DNA of 64,000 bases from Acidobacteriota bacterium (GCA_019239425.1 JAFAZX010000064.1:248001-312000), one strand, 5' to 3'. Numbered from the stretch's first letter, positions 18,678 through 27,425 are shown. Notes: generated by a model not told the origin, from the sequence alone. A program made the numbers and translations.

Positions 18678-19169
18678 TCAGGCGAGGCTCGCCCAGCAGG
18701 CGACCGTCTGCACGCTGGTGCGCTCGGCCGCCACGCGGCTGAGCTGCTCAAGCTCGGCCGCGTAGACGCGTCGCAGCACGCGCCGCAGCACGAAGCGCTC
18801 CAACGCGCCGAGCGGCCCGCCGGCCGAAGTCAGCACAGTGCTGAACGTCACCCGCGAGTCAGGCCCTTCCGGCTCGACGGTGAAGGTCGTGACGGGGCCG
18901 TCGCCGCCCGTGTCGGTCTCGACCAGGACGCGGCCCGGCTCCGGCTCGGTGACGGCGGCGCGGAGCACGCGCGACTGCCCGAGCACGCGCATCTGGAAGC
19001 GGATGACCGTGCCCTCGCCGCGCCCGCCCTGCTCGACCTCGAGCCACTCGAAATACTTTTTCGGAAGTATCTGCGGGTGGCCGTTGCGATAATCCGCGAT
19101 GATGTTGTAGACGACCTCGGCCGGCGCCCCCACGCGCGCCGAAGCGCTCACCGTGTACCTCTTTCCCAT
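18678..19169 (-). CDS. SRPBCC family protein (polyketide cyclase/START-like)
   Basis: 163 aa with the SRPBCC fold pattern: a beta strand KRYTVSASARV, helix APAEVVYNIIADY, YFEWLEVEQGGRGEGTVIRF strands, and a long C-terminal helix (ALERFVLRRVLRRVYAAELEQL). Proteins of this kind bind hydrophobic ligands in a cavity; the ligand is not predictable. Start at MGKRYTV (19169), preceded by GAGGGG; the frame extends to 19256 but that part runs into the inverted repeat at 19249. Divergent from the nuclease-inhibitor-like gene. Confidence 0.75.
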   Translation of the reverse strand: MGKRYTVSASARVGAPAEVVYNIIADYRNGHPQILPKKYFEWLEVEQGGRGEGTVIRFQMRVLGQSRVLRAAVTEPEPGRVLVETDTGGDGPVTTFTVEPEGPDSRVTFSTVLTSAGGPLGALERFVLRRVLRRVYAAELEQLSRVAAERTSVQTVACWASLA

Positions 19170-19248
19170 TTCAGCCCCTCCCGCCGGGAGAACCCCGACA
19201 CCCGTAACGCGAGATATACTGGCGTGAAGGATCAGGATTGCGGGGAAG

Positions 19249-19323
19249 TTAACCACAGAGATACAGAGACACAGCTTGTCGAGTAGTTTTCTTCTAGCTG
19301 TGTCTCTGTGTCTCTGTGGTTAA
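19249..19323. repeat. Long inverted repeat, family A copy 1
   Basis: Arms TTAACCACAGAGATACAG... and ...CTGTGTCTCTGTGGTTAA with a ~20-nt variable centre. Same family as copies at 23803, 29022, 31325, 36047 and 39291. This copy sits between divergent genes, in the promoter region of the NuiA-like gene. Confidence 0.92.
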
Positions 19324-19362
19324 ATACAGCAACGCAACCGGCGACTGACAGGACTGTACACG

Positions 19363-19758
19363 ATGACTGACGAACAAATACTCGAAAAACTCCGCGAGGC
19401 GACGCGCGGCCTGATGTTCATGAGCGAGTCGGACTACCCGTTCGAGGTCTTCAAGTGGGGCAAGACGGAGCCGACGCAGGAGTTCCTGCGCAAGCAGGCG
19501 GGCGAGGCCGCGGACGCGCCGGTCGAGACGCGGACGTTGGCGGACTTCTTCCGCGTCGCGTCGTCCGAGCCGGACTGGAAGAAGGGCGAGCAGTTGACCG
19601 AGGCGCGCAAGTTCCAGGCGCTGCGGAAACTGCTTGAGGAGAATTTGAAAGACCCGAAGGTCTATCGCGTCGGCTCCGTCAACATCCCCGTCTACGTGGC
19701 GGGCCGCGCGCCCTCGGGCAACTGGCTCGGCGTCTCGACGCGCGTCGTCGAGACGTAA
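19363..19758 (+). CDS. NuiA-like nuclease A inhibitor family protein
   Basis: 131 aa. The sequence resembles the cyanobacterial NuiA family over its whole length: ATRGLMFMSESDYPFEVFKW near the N-terminus, DFFRVAS in the middle, and YVAGRAPSGNWLGVSTRVVET at the C-terminus. NuiA from Anabaena binds and inhibits the sugar-nonspecific nuclease NucA. No NucA-like gene lies nearby, so the target may be elsewhere or different. The last 67 bp overlap, on the opposite strand, the end of the histidine kinase gene. The overlap falls on the conserved NuiA C-terminus and on a non-conserved kinase tail. Confidence 0.85.
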   Translation: MTDEQILEKLREATRGLMFMSESDYPFEVFKWGKTEPTQEFLRKQAGEAADAPVETRTLADFFRVASSEPDWKKGEQLTEARKFQALRKLLEENLKDPKVYRVGSVNIPVYVAGRAPSGNWLGVSTRVVET

Positions 19759-21074
19759 GCCTGCCCGCCCGCGGCGGGCTCTTCGCGCGGCAGCTCTATC
19801 TGGAAGGTCGTGCCCTCGTTCACGGCCGAGCGGACGCTGACCTCGCCGCCGTGCGCGCGCACGAGGTGCTTGACGATGGCGAGCCCGAGTCCCGTCCCGC
19901 CCAGCTCGCGCGAGCGCGCGCGGTCGACGCGGTAGAAGCGCTCGAAGATGCGAGGCAGGTGCTCGGCCGAGATGCCCTCGCCCGTGTCCTCGACCGTAAT
20001 CAGGTCGCGCTCGCCGCGCTCGTGCCTCACGACGACCGTCCCGCCGCGCCTGCTGAACTTGATTGCGTTATCCACGAGGTTGAGGAGCACCTGTTCGAGC
20101 CGCCTTGGGTCTGCGCGCACGGACGCGCCGGGGCCGACCTCGTTGACGAGCGTGACGCCGCAAGCCTCGGCCTTCGAGGCGAGTGCGTTGAAGGTCTCGC
20201 GAACCAACGGATGCAGCCGCGCCTCGCGCACTTCGAGGCCGAGCGCGCCCGACTCGATGGCCGAAAGCTCCATGATGTCTTCGATGAGCGAGCGCATGCG
20301 GCCGGCGTTGCGGCCGATGATCTGGACGAAGCGGCGCGCGTCCTCCTCTTTTTCGAGCGCGCCGTCCTGCAAGGTCTCGGCGAAGGTGATGATGGAGGTG
20401 AGCGGCGTGCGCAGCTCGTGCGAGACGTTCGAGAGGAACTCCTGCCGCACGCGCTCGAGCCTCTCGAGCCGCGTGATGTCGAAGAAGACGCCGACCGCGC
20501 CGCGCACGTCGCTGCCGTAGACGACCTCGCGCTGGCGGAGCGGCGCGACGTGCAGGTCGTAGACGCGCCGGTCGCCGCCGCCGTCCGTTTCGACCTTGAC
20601 CTCGGCGCGCTCGCCGCGCGCGACGGCCGCGGCGAAGGCGGAGTAGATGGCGGGGTTGCGCGTGAGGTCGCTCAGGCGGCGCGGGCTGATGGCGCCGGCG
20701 CCGCCCTGCCGGAAGGCCGCGCGCGCCGAGTTGTTGAGGGCGACGATGCGCATGGCGTTGTCGATGATGACGACGGCCTCGCGCATGCTGTCCATCGTCA
20801 CTTCGAGCAGCGTCGCGGCGTGCACCTCGCCGGCCGCGACCGCCGCGGCCACGTTCGGCGTCGTGCCCGCGCCGAGCCCCTGCGCCGCGTCCGTCACGTG
20901 CAGCGCCGCGTTCTCCGCGTCGCGCTCCTTCGGGTAGAAGCGCACGAGCGCCGCGCCGAAGAGCGCCGCCCCCAACGCCACCCACGCCGCGTACGAGTCC
21001 GCGCGGTAGAGCGCCAGCCACAGGGCGAGCAGACCCACCGCGAACGCGATCAAGACTGCGGTGCGGAGATGCAT
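19692..21074 (-). CDS. PhoR-like sensor histidine kinase
   Basis: 460 aa. Two membrane helices at about 4-24 and 28-46 leave almost no periplasmic loop. A PAS domain (~88-200) follows, then HisKA with phospho-acceptor H219 in FLSNVSHELRTPL, and HATPase with N-box NLVDNAIKFS, G1 VEDTGEGI and G2 GTGLGLAIV. This layout matches PhoR/PhoR-like kinases sensing at the membrane or cytoplasmic side. It lies downstream of its cognate regulator gene, separated by a 76-bp gap that holds a half copy of the family A repeat. The C-terminal ~22 residues are read across the NuiA-like gene on the other strand. Confidence 0.92.
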   Translation of the reverse strand: MHLRTAVLIAFAVGLLALWLALYRADSYAAWVALGAALFGAALVRFYPKERDAENAALHVTDAAQGLGAGTTPNVAAAVAAGEVHAATLLEVTMDSMREAVVIIDNAMRIVALNNSARAAFRQGGAGAISPRRLSDLTRNPAIYSAFAAAVARGERAEVKVETDGGGDRRVYDLHVAPLRQREVVYGSDVRGAVGVFFDITRLERLERVRQEFLSNVSHELRTPLTSIITFAETLQDGALEKEEDARRFVQIIGRNAGRMRSLIEDIMELSAIESGALGLEVREARLHPLVRETFNALASKAEACGVTLVNEVGPGASVRADPRRLEQVLLNLVDNAIKFSRRGGTVVVRHERGERDLITVEDTGEGISAEHLPRIFERFYRVDRARSRELGGTGLGLAIVKHLVRAHGGEVSVRSAVNEGTTFQIELPREEPAAGGQAYVSTTRVETPSQLPEGARPAT

Positions 21075-21106
21075 AAGGAATTTGAAATTTGAAATTTCAA
21101 ATTTAC

Positions 21107-21135
21107 AAGCCGTGCCCCTGTGTCTCAGTGGTGAA
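21107..21135. repeat. Half-copy of inverted repeat family A
   Basis: AAGCCGTGCCCCTGTGTCTC followed by AGTGGTGAA matches only the right arm of family A. The left arm is replaced by an AT-rich palindrome (GAAATTTGAAATTTCAAATT at 21082-21101). It lies inside the two-component operon. Confidence 0.7.
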
Positions 21136-21150
21136 TCTTCACCTCAGCAC

Positions 21151-21849
21151 TCAGCCGTCGGAGCTGGAGAAACCCGTGAACCTGTAGCCGACGCCGACGA
21201 CCGTCTCGATTGCTTCGCCGCACGGGCCGAGCTTCTGGCGCAGGCGGCGGATGTGCACGTCGAGCGTGCGCGTGTCGCCGTAGTACTGCTGCCCCCACAC
21301 CTCGTCGAGGAGCTGGTTGCGCGTCGCCACGCGGCCGGGGCGGCGGGCGAGCGCGGCGAGCAGCGCGAACTCCTTCCGCGTCAGCTTCACCTCAACGCCT
21401 TCGCAGACGGCCGCCATGTTTTCGAAGTCGACGCGCAGCCGGGCGTCCTCGTAGACGGGCGACGAGGACTCGTCGGCGCGGCGGAGCACGGCGCGCACGC
21501 GCGCCACCAGCTCGCGCACCGAGAATGGTTTCGTCACGTAGTCGTCGGCGCCCAGTTCGAGTCCTTCGACGCGCTCGGACTCAGACCCGCGGGCCGTCAG
21601 GATGATGATGGGCGTGCGGCGCGTCTGCGGCTCGCGCCGGAGCCTGCGGCACAGCTCCGTGCCGGACATGCCGGGCAACATCAGGTCGAGCAGGACGAGG
21701 CACGGCGGGTTCGCGCGGTCGAGCGCCGCGGCGAGTCCCTTCTCGCCGGTCTCCGCGACGACGACCGGTAGCCCTTCGCGTTCGAGGTTGTAACGCAGCC
21801 CCTCCGCGATGTCCGCCTCGTCCTCGACGATGAGCACCGGCCTGTTCAC
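21151..21849 (-). CDS. OmpR/PhoB-type response regulator
   Basis: 232 aa. The receiver domain has the acidic pocket VEDEAD, phospho-acceptor Asp in LVLLDLMLPG, Thr in ILTA and Lys in YVTKPF. The winged-helix effector domain has LTRKEFALLAALARRPGRV and the recognition region TLDVHIRRLRQKLG, then VVGVGYRF. It is encoded first, followed by its histidine kinase. PhoB/PhoP-like, so phosphate control is possible, but no pho box or phosphate transport gene is seen. Confidence 0.92.
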   Translation of the reverse strand: MNRPVLIVEDEADIAEGLRYNLEREGLPVVVAETGEKGLAAALDRANPPCLVLLDLMLPGMSGTELCRRLRREPQTRRTPIIILTARGSESERVEGLELGADDYVTKPFSVRELVARVRAVLRRADESSSPVYEDARLRVDFENMAAVCEGVEVKLTRKEFALLAALARRPGRVATRNQLLDEVWGQQYYGDTRTLDVHIRRLRQKLGPCGEAIETVVGVGYRFTGFSSSDG

Positions 21850-21857
21850 AGGCGGAA

Positions 21858-22604
21858 CTATACAGCGTGGCGGCGGGAGTCAGAAGCCCTGAGCACGTAG
21901 AGGCCGCGGCGGACGGGGTGCGTGAAGTTGCGCCAGCGCGAGAGTCGCCTGACGGAAAGGAGTTCGAAGCCGGAAGAGTCGAAGAGTTGTTGCCACCCGC
22001 CCCAGAGTCGAAACGTGCAGGGGCCGGTGCGCGCGCGCCAGGCGCGGTCGTGCGCGCGGCAGGCGGCGGAGTCCCAGGCGGCCTCGGGGATGTCTTCGTA
22101 GATGACGACGAGTCCGCCGCGGCGCAGGACGCGTCGTACTTCGCGGAGGAACGCTGGCTGATCCTGCGCGTGGTGCAGCACGTAGCAGAGCAGCACGGCG
22201 TCGAAGGACTCGTCCGGGGCGGGGAAGTGCGCGCCGTCGAAGGCCGCGTAGTCGATGGGCGCGTCGACGCTCCGGCGCACGTCAATGCCGGAGACGCGCG
22301 CGCCGAGCAGCGCCGAGAGGTGGTGCGCGATGTAGCCGCTGCCGCAGCCCACGTCGAGCACCCGCGTGCCGCGCGGCAGCACGCGCGCAAGCTCAAGCGC
22401 CATGTCGTAAGAGCGCCCGACGAGACGCCGCCGACGCTCCCTGCGCCAGCGCCTCTGCGCGCCGCCGACCGCGCCCTCCAAAGCGTAGACGAGCGGGTTC
22501 AGAAGCACCCGCGCAAAGTTGAGGAGGGCGCGCTCGGGGTTGAACCATTCCGCGAGTCCGTAGTCACGCGGGTCTCGGTTCGTGTAGGAAGGGGCGTTCG
22601 ACAT
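21858..22604 (-). CDS. Class I SAM-dependent methyltransferase
   Basis: 248 aa. Rossmann methyltransferase motifs: motif I VLDVGCGSGYIAHHL, acidic residue in GIDVRRS, motif II/III SFDAVLLCYVLHH, then VLRRGGLVVIYEDIP. The N-terminal 70 residues (NPERALLNFARVLLNPLVYALE) form a hydrophobic/amphipathic extension that may associate with membrane. The substrate is unknown; UbiE/methyltransferase type 11 is the nearest class. It ends 8 bp before the response regulator start on the same strand, so the three genes form one operon. ATG at 22604 preceded by GGAG. Confidence 0.87.
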   Translation of the reverse strand: MSNAPSYTNRDPRDYGLAEWFNPERALLNFARVLLNPLVYALEGAVGGAQRRWRRERRRRLVGRSYDMALELARVLPRGTRVLDVGCGSGYIAHHLSALLGARVSGIDVRRSVDAPIDYAAFDGAHFPAPDESFDAVLLCYVLHHAQDQPAFLREVRRVLRRGGLVVIYEDIPEAAWDSAACRAHDRAWRARTGPCTFRLWGGWQQLFDSSGFELLSVRRLSRWRNFTHPVRRGLYVLRASDSRRHAV

Positions 22605-22836
22605 CGTCTGCTCCGTGCGTTTGTTTCAAGACCCGCGGCGCGTGTCGGCAAGCGGCGGGCCGCGGCGCTCGTGTTCGGATTATTGAAGGTCGGGAAGCGC
22701 CGGGAGGGGCCGTCGGTTACAACTGAAAGGGGCGTGGCCGACGCGTGAAAGGGGAATGCTGCGGTCGTGCGCGTCGCTAGTTGACTACTTCCTTTTAGCG
22801 ATTAAACTCAAAGAGATGGTCTCGGGAGGAACCTAC

Positions 22837-23172
22837 ATGGGTATGGAGCGGCGTCTGACTCAGCGTTTCAAGGTGAACATCCCCGCGCGCTGGGAAGGCC
22901 AGCGCACACGCCGCGAGGGGACGGTGACGGACATCAGCACCGCGGGCTGCTTCGTCCTCACCGAAGACATCGGCGTCGAGCGGCGCGAGCTGGTCAAGCT
23001 CGAGCTGGTGATGCCGGGCGGCGTCATCACGCTCTGGGGCTACGTCATCTACAAGGCCGACGAGATCGGCTTCGGCGTCCGCTTCGCGCCGAACATTCAC
23101 GAAGAGGAACGGCGGCGGCTCGAATTCCTAGTTAAGGCCGAAGCCGTCCGCTCTTCGATGAGGAAGAAGTAG
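22837..23172 (+). CDS. PilZ domain protein
   Basis: 111 aa. It begins MERRLTQRFKVNIPARWEG, the (Q/R)xxxR-type c-di-GMP binding element, and continues TVTDISTAGCFVLTED, matching the DxSxxG motif with Ala for the final small residue (DISTAG). The single domain fills the protein. It probably binds cyclic di-GMP and signals to motility, adhesion or polysaccharide export. The start at 22837 was chosen for the strong GGGAGGA ribosome-binding site 6 nt upstream; the frame is open from 22756 but that part has no RBS. Confidence 0.85.
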   Translation: MGMERRLTQRFKVNIPARWEGQRTRREGTVTDISTAGCFVLTEDIGVERRELVKLELVMPGGVITLWGYVIYKADEIGFGVRFAPNIHEEERRRLEFLVKAEAVRSSMRKK

Positions 23173-23425
23173 ACGCACTCCACGCTTCGAATGATTCCGT
23201 CCAACGTTCTGGAATCCCGCGCTGGGCGTTAACGAACAGCCCGCGGCCTCTCACCGGCTCGTCCCACGCCCCCGTCCGTTCGAACCAAAGTTCCGGCAGG
23301 TCGTCACATTCCGAGAACGCGCGCGCGGCCGAGCCCGTAAAGCGCGTGTGACTGCGGCGCGCACGGCTCGCCCCCTGGAGCGCCGTCCTTTTAAAGCCTC
23401 GTACACAAGGAAAGGAAATGTTGCA

Positions 23426-23800
23426 ATGAAGAAGATGACGACCCGTATCGCGACCGCGCTCCTCCTCGGCCTGCTCTGCGTTGCCCCCGCCTTCGCCAAG
23501 GCGAAGAGCCGCCTGCTCACCGTCGGCCAGGATTTCGTCGTCGGCGCGACGACCGTCAAAGCCGGCACATACATCTTCAGCGTGGACGAAGCGTCCAACG
23601 AGCTGACCGTCCTCGACAAGAAGACGAAGGAGACGGTCGCCCGCGCCGAGACGCGCACGCAGGCGCGCAGCGGCAAAGGCCCCTTCCGGCTCGACTTCCA
23701 GCTCGTGGACAACAACGGCACGCAGACGCTCGCCAGCATCGCCTTCGACGGCGAGAAGAACGCCTACTCCCTCGCCGCCACCTCGGCCGCCGCGCGGTAA
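23426..23800 (+). CDS. Small secreted protein of unknown function
   Basis: 124 aa. A clear signal peptide (MKKMTTRIATALLLGLLCVA, cleavage near AFAKA) precedes a compact beta-rich domain with FVVGATTVKAGTYIFSV and FRLDFQLVDNNGTQTLASI. Similar small exported beta-domain proteins are common in Acidobacteriota but I cannot assign a function. ATG at 23426 has AAGGAAA upstream. Ends just before family A repeat copy 2. Confidence 0.75.
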   Translation: MKKMTTRIATALLLGLLCVAPAFAKAKSRLLTVGQDFVVGATTVKAGTYIFSVDEASNELTVLDKKTKETVARAETRTQARSGKGPFRLDFQLVDNNGTQTLASIAFDGEKNAYSLAATSAAAR

Positions 23801-23802
23801 TA

Positions 23803-23889
23803 AAAGCTTTCACCACAGAGACACAGAGACACAGCTTGAAGCACATAAGTCTTCAGGCTGTGTCTCTGTGTCTCTGTGGTGAAAGCTTT
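23803..23889. repeat. Long inverted repeat, family A copy 2
   Basis: Arms extend beyond the common core: AAAGCTTTCACCACAGAG on the left mirrors CTCTGTGGTGAAAGCTTT on the right. It lies between convergent genes and could act as a bidirectional terminator. Confidence 0.92.
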
Positions 23890-23897
23890 CCTTCGAC

Positions 23898-24368
23898 TCA
23901 GGAGCGCTTGCGGTTCGAGCGGCAGTTGGTCGCGCCGCAGCGGCAGACCTCCGGGTGGTCTGGGTCGCGGTAGTCGACGGTCACCTCGTCGCCCGGCTGT
24001 ATGTCTCGGCGTGCGAAGATGGCGACCTTGAGTCCCGGCACGATGCGGATGAAGGCGTTGGGGTCGCAGGAGTGGTTGATGAAGGCGGTCTCGTTGCCGC
24101 CGACCGCGCCGTCGATGGCGTGATCGTCGTCGAGGGTGATGATCTTGACGGCGGTCTCCGACTGCTTCCGGATGCGCGCCTGAATCTTGCGACTGCCCTT
24201 GATGAACTCGCCCTCGTACAGCGCGATCTTCTTCCGCGCCGGGAAGTGCGTCAGCGCGAAGCAGCCCTTCCCGTAGATGTTGCTCTTCTTCACCGTGAGC
24301 CGACCGGACACTAAGAGTCCCTCCCTCGAACCTGCCTGACCTGGGTTAGACCTTCCCGACCGCGGCAT
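23898..24368 (-). CDS. SET domain protein (lysine methyltransferase-like)
   Basis: 156 aa. SET features: KSNIYGKGCFALTHFPA at the start of the domain, then the pseudoknot motif FINHSCDPNA, then GDEVTVDYRD, and a post-SET-like zinc cluster CRCGATNCR at the C-terminus. Bacterial SET proteins methylate lysines on ribosomal or DNA-binding proteins in the few studied cases; the target here is unknown. The start at MPRSGRSN (24368) is preferred over 24470 because upstream residues derive from a second repeat family. A single-gene unit. Confidence 0.85.
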   Translation of the reverse strand: MPRSGRSNPGQAGSREGLLVSGRLTVKKSNIYGKGCFALTHFPARKKIALYEGEFIKGSRKIQARIRKQSETAVKIITLDDDHAIDGAVGGNETAFINHSCDPNAFIRIVPGLKVAIFARRDIQPGDEVTVDYRDPDHPEVCRCGATNCRSNRKRS

Positions 24369-24420
24369 TATAAACGTCAAACGCCCGCCGCGCGTCTGTT
24401 CGCGCACGTACTCAGAAAAA

Positions 24421-24526
24421 AGTAGGCGGTAGGCAGACGGCAGTAGGCAGTTGGAAGGATAGGTTCGCACCCAAACCCCGGAGGGGCTTTGAACTGCCTA
24501 CTGCCATCTGCCTACCGCCTGCTACT
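24421..24526. repeat. Long inverted repeat, family B
   Basis: Left arm AGTAGGCGGTAGGCAGACGG (continuing to 24452) and right arm CTGCCTACTGCCATCTGCC (24492-24526) are near-perfect complements with one mismatch each. The loop is about 39 nt. The arms are themselves built of the reiterated unit GTAGGCAG. Confidence 0.85.
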
Positions 24527-24619
24527 CTTTCCCGCCTAAGTTCTGCAACCTTTGTGGCAAGGGCGAGGGCGAAAGTGGTTGTAAAGAAAAATTTTAGGGA
24601 GGCGCTGGACGAGCCTAAA

Positions 24620-24753
24620 AGTTTCGTGTATGGTGTTGTTCATCCGGGTGGTTGGTGAATCCTTCCGCCCAGGTGGTTTGCTGGGGTGAGGACAGTGAGC
24701 CACTATTAGAACAGGCGCGAGGCCCCCAAGGCTGCCGCGCCTGTTCGCTTTTT
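24620..24753 (+). promoter_or_regulatory. Candidate structured leader/attenuator before YihY gene
   Basis: The region can form several hairpins: TTCATCC/GGTGAA (from about 24639), CCCAG/CTGGG (about 24669-24685) and AGTG/CACT (about 24695-24704). A perfect 11-bp stem GAACAGGCGCG (24709-24719)/CGCGCCTGTTC (24736-24746) follows, then GCTTTTT directly abutting the ATG at 24754. The last hairpin has the form of an intrinsic terminator, placed where it would control entry into the coding region. No known riboswitch consensus was recognised. Confidence 0.5.
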
Positions 24754-25680
24754 ATGGACAAGAAAGACCGGAAGGCCATCGCGTCGCTCTGGAAGCTGGG
24801 CGGTCTGACCTGGCGCGAGCTGGGGCGCTGCGTCTGGCTGGAAATCTACGAAGGCGACCTCTTCACGCGCGCGGCCGCCCTCTCGTACTACTTTCTGCTG
24901 GCGCTCTTCCCCCTGCTCATCTTCCTGACCTCGATGCTCGGCTACTTCGCCGAGGTGGGGACGGAGCTGCGCGTGAGTCTCTTTCGCTACCTCGGGAGCA
25001 TCGTGCCGCGCTCGGCCTCGGAGCTGGTCGGCGCGACCGTGAAGGAGATCACGGAGGGCGCGACGGGCGGCAAGCTCTCCTTCGGGCTGCTGGCGGCGCT
25101 CTGGTTCGCGTCCTACGGGATGGGCGCCATCGGCGACACCTTGAACGGCGCCTACCGCGTCAGGGAGTCGCGCCCGTTCTGGAAGCTGCGGCTCATCTCC
25201 CTGGGACTGACGGCGGCGCTGGCGGCGCTGACGATCACGGCGCTCGCCCTCGTCCTCTACGGCGGCGAGATCGGCGAAGGACTCGCGAAGGGCTACGCCC
25301 TCGGCGGCCTCTTCAAGACGGCGTGGGACGTCGTGCAGTGGCCCATCGTGCTCGCCTTCGTGCTCCTCGCCTTCGCGCTCATCTACTACTACGCGCCCGA
25401 CCTCAAACATCAGAGGTGGTACTGGATTACGCCCGGCTCGGTCGCGGGCGTCGCGCTCTGGCTCTTCGTCTCCTTCTGCTTCCGCCTCTACCTGCGCTAC
25501 TTCGACCGCTACAGCGTGACCTACGGCTCGCTCGGCGCCGTCATCATCCTCCTGCTCTGGTTTTACCTGACGGGCGCGGCCATCCTCGTCGGCGGCAAGG
25601 TCAACGCCGAGATCGAGCACGCCGCCGCCAAACACGGCGCGCCCGAGGCGAAGTTGCCCGGCGAGAAGAAACCTTCCTGA
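24754..25680 (+). CDS. YihY/UPF0761 family inner-membrane protein
   Basis: 308 aa with about six membrane helices (for example ALFPLLIFLTSMLGYF, LGLTAALAALTITALALVLY, ALWLFVSFCFRLYLRYF). It carries the family landmarks ALSYYFLLALFPL near the N-terminus and YGSLGAVIILLLWFYLTGAAIL near the C-terminus. The family was once annotated as ribonuclease BN, now considered incorrect; the role is unknown. The start at 24754 is the natural one, although it lacks a Shine-Dalgarno and follows a terminator-like hairpin; TTG 24652 or GTG 24655 in the same frame are alternatives that would make the hairpin coding. Confidence 0.87.
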   Translation: MDKKDRKAIASLWKLGGLTWRELGRCVWLEIYEGDLFTRAAALSYYFLLALFPLLIFLTSMLGYFAEVGTELRVSLFRYLGSIVPRSASELVGATVKEITEGATGGKLSFGLLAALWFASYGMGAIGDTLNGAYRVRESRPFWKLRLISLGLTAALAALTITALALVLYGGEIGEGLAKGYALGGLFKTAWDVVQWPIVLAFVLLAFALIYYYAPDLKHQRWYWITPGSVAGVALWLFVSFCFRLYLRYFDRYSVTYGSLGAVIILLLWFYLTGAAILVGGKVNAEIEHAAAKHGAPEAKLPGEKKPS

Positions 25681-25823
25681 ATAAGCTCGTGCGGGGTGGT
25701 GCGCCTATCTGTTATACTCCGCCCGCTCGCACACAACGGGGCAAGGACGGGGGCCCCCCACCCTCTGCGCGCATTACGGATTTCAAAATTATCTCTCGGC
25801 CAACTCGGTAAGGCGGAGTCCCT

Positions 25824-27425
25824 TTGCTGGAAGACGGCAGGAAGCAGGCGCTTTTGAAGATTTTACTCTACAACCCGGACAACGGCGTGACGCGCAACTT
25901 CATGCCGCACCTCTGGATGTTTCTCCTCCAGGCGCTGACGCCGCCCGGCCACGAGGTGATCCTCGTCGACGGCAACGCGAAGGCGATGAGCGACGAAGAG
26001 ATCGTGCAGTTCGCGCGCGAGCAGGGCGTCGGCCTCGTCGGCATCGGCGCGATGACGCGGATGGTCGCCAAGGCGTACAGGGTTGCGGACGCGCTGCGCG
26101 CGGCCGGCTTCAAAGTCGTGATGGGCGGCCCGCACGTCACCGAATGCCCCGACGAGGCGCTCGGGCGCGCAGGCGGGAAGCGCCACGCCGACGCCGTCGC
26201 CCTGGGCGAGGCCGACGAGACGTGGCCGCTCATCGTCGCCGACGCCGCGCGCGGCGAGCTGAAGGACATCTACGAGCCCGAGCGCGACGCGAAGGGCAAT
26301 GATAAGAAGCCGAGCCTCCAACCCTACCCGCACATCCCCTGGGAGACGCTCGAACTCGAACAGTTCAGCCTCGTGCCCGGCTTCTTTCGACCTTTGCTGA
26401 GCCGGATGGGCAGCGGGTGGGGCAAATTTTTCGTCGTGCCCATCGAGACCGGGCGCGGCTGCCCCTACGGCTGCGAGTTCTGCACCGTGACGGGCTTCTT
26501 CGGCGACTCGATCCGCTTCCGCACGAACGAGTCGGTGGTCGAGGAGCTGCTCCGCCTGAAGGCGCGCATGCGCAAGGAGCGCGGGCAGATTGCCGTTTTC
26601 TTCATCGACGACAACCTCGCCATCAACATCAAGCGCGTGAAGTCTCTGCTGCGCGACATCATCGCGGCGGGCGCGCAGCTCCCGTGGGTCGCGCAGATCA
26701 GTGCCAACCTCCTGCGCGACGAGGAGCTGTGCGACCTCATCGCCGAGTCGGGCGGCAAGTGGGTCTTCATCGGGATGGAGTCCATCGACCCGGCCAACAT
26801 GGCCGACGTCAACAAGAACTTCAGCAAGCCCTCGGAGTACGGCGCGGTGCTGGAGCGGCTCGCGCGCAGGAACATCTACGCCATCACCTCATTCATCTTC
26901 GGGATGGACAACGACACGCCGGGCGTGGCCGAGCGCACCGTCCGCGAGATCGAGTCGTGGCCGCCGGGCCTGCCCGTCTTCGGGCAGCTCACGCCGTTCC
27001 CGGCGACGCCGCTCTACGAGCGTCTGGAGAAGGCGGGCCGCCTGGCGCGCCCCAAACACTGGCTCGACTTCGCCCCTTTCGTGATGGCGCACGCGCCCCT
27101 GAAGATGACGATTGAGGAGGCGCGGGTCGAGACGCGCCGCGCGTGGGAGGCCTCCTACAGCCCCGAGCGCAACCGGCAGGCGGTCGAGTCGATCCAAGAC
27201 CACCACATCAAGTACCGCATCAGCGTCTTCGTCGCGCGCCTCTTCTTCCGCGGCATCTACTTCCCGCAGATGACGCGGCGCGCGTGGCTGAGGCTGCTCT
27301 ACGAGAACCGGAAGACCATCTCCTCGCTCACGCGCGAAGGGTTCTCGAAGTGGCGCGAGGCGCGACGGAGCGGGGCCGCGGCGGCGTCCGCCGTCGCGGC
27401 GCCCGCGGCGACGAGCGGCGACTAG
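25824..27425 (+). CDS. Cobalamin-binding radical SAM enzyme
   Basis: 533 aa. The N-terminal ~140 residues form a B12-binding-like Rossmann domain ([35 protein letters not shown], but without the DxHxxG His of base-off binders). The radical SAM core has the 4Fe-4S motif [13 protein letters not shown], then [19 protein letters not shown] and [11 protein letters not shown]. The reaction is unknown; members of this class methylate or rearrange unactivated carbons in lipids and natural products. TTG start at 25824 with AAGGCGGAG 5 nt upstream. The Ala-rich C-terminal tail is low complexity. Followed 101 bp later by a related enzyme. Confidence 0.85.
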   Translation: MLEDGRKQALLKILLYNPDNGVTRNFMPHLWMFLLQALTPPGHEVILVDGNAKAMSDEEIVQFAREQGVGLVGIGAMTRMVAKAYRVADALRAAGFKVVMGGPHVTECPDEALGRAGGKRHADAVALGEADETWPLIVADAARGELKDIYEPERDAKGNDKKPSLQPYPHIPWETLELEQFSLVPGFFRPLLSRMGSGWGKFFVVPIETGRGCPYGCEFCTVTGFFGDSIRFRTNESVVEELLRLKARMRKERGQIAVFFIDDNLAINIKRVKSLLRDIIAAGAQLPWVAQISANLLRDEELCDLIAESGGKWVFIGMESIDPANMADVNKNFSKPSEYGAVLERLARRNIYAITSFIFGMDNDTPGVAERTVREIESWPPGLPVFGQLTPFPATPLYERLEKAGRLARPKHWLDFAPFVMAHAPLKMTIEEARVETRRAWEASYSPERNRQAVESIQDHHIKYRISVFVARLFFRGIYFPQMTRRAWLRLLYENRKTISSLTREGFSKWREARRSGAAAASAVAAPAATSGD

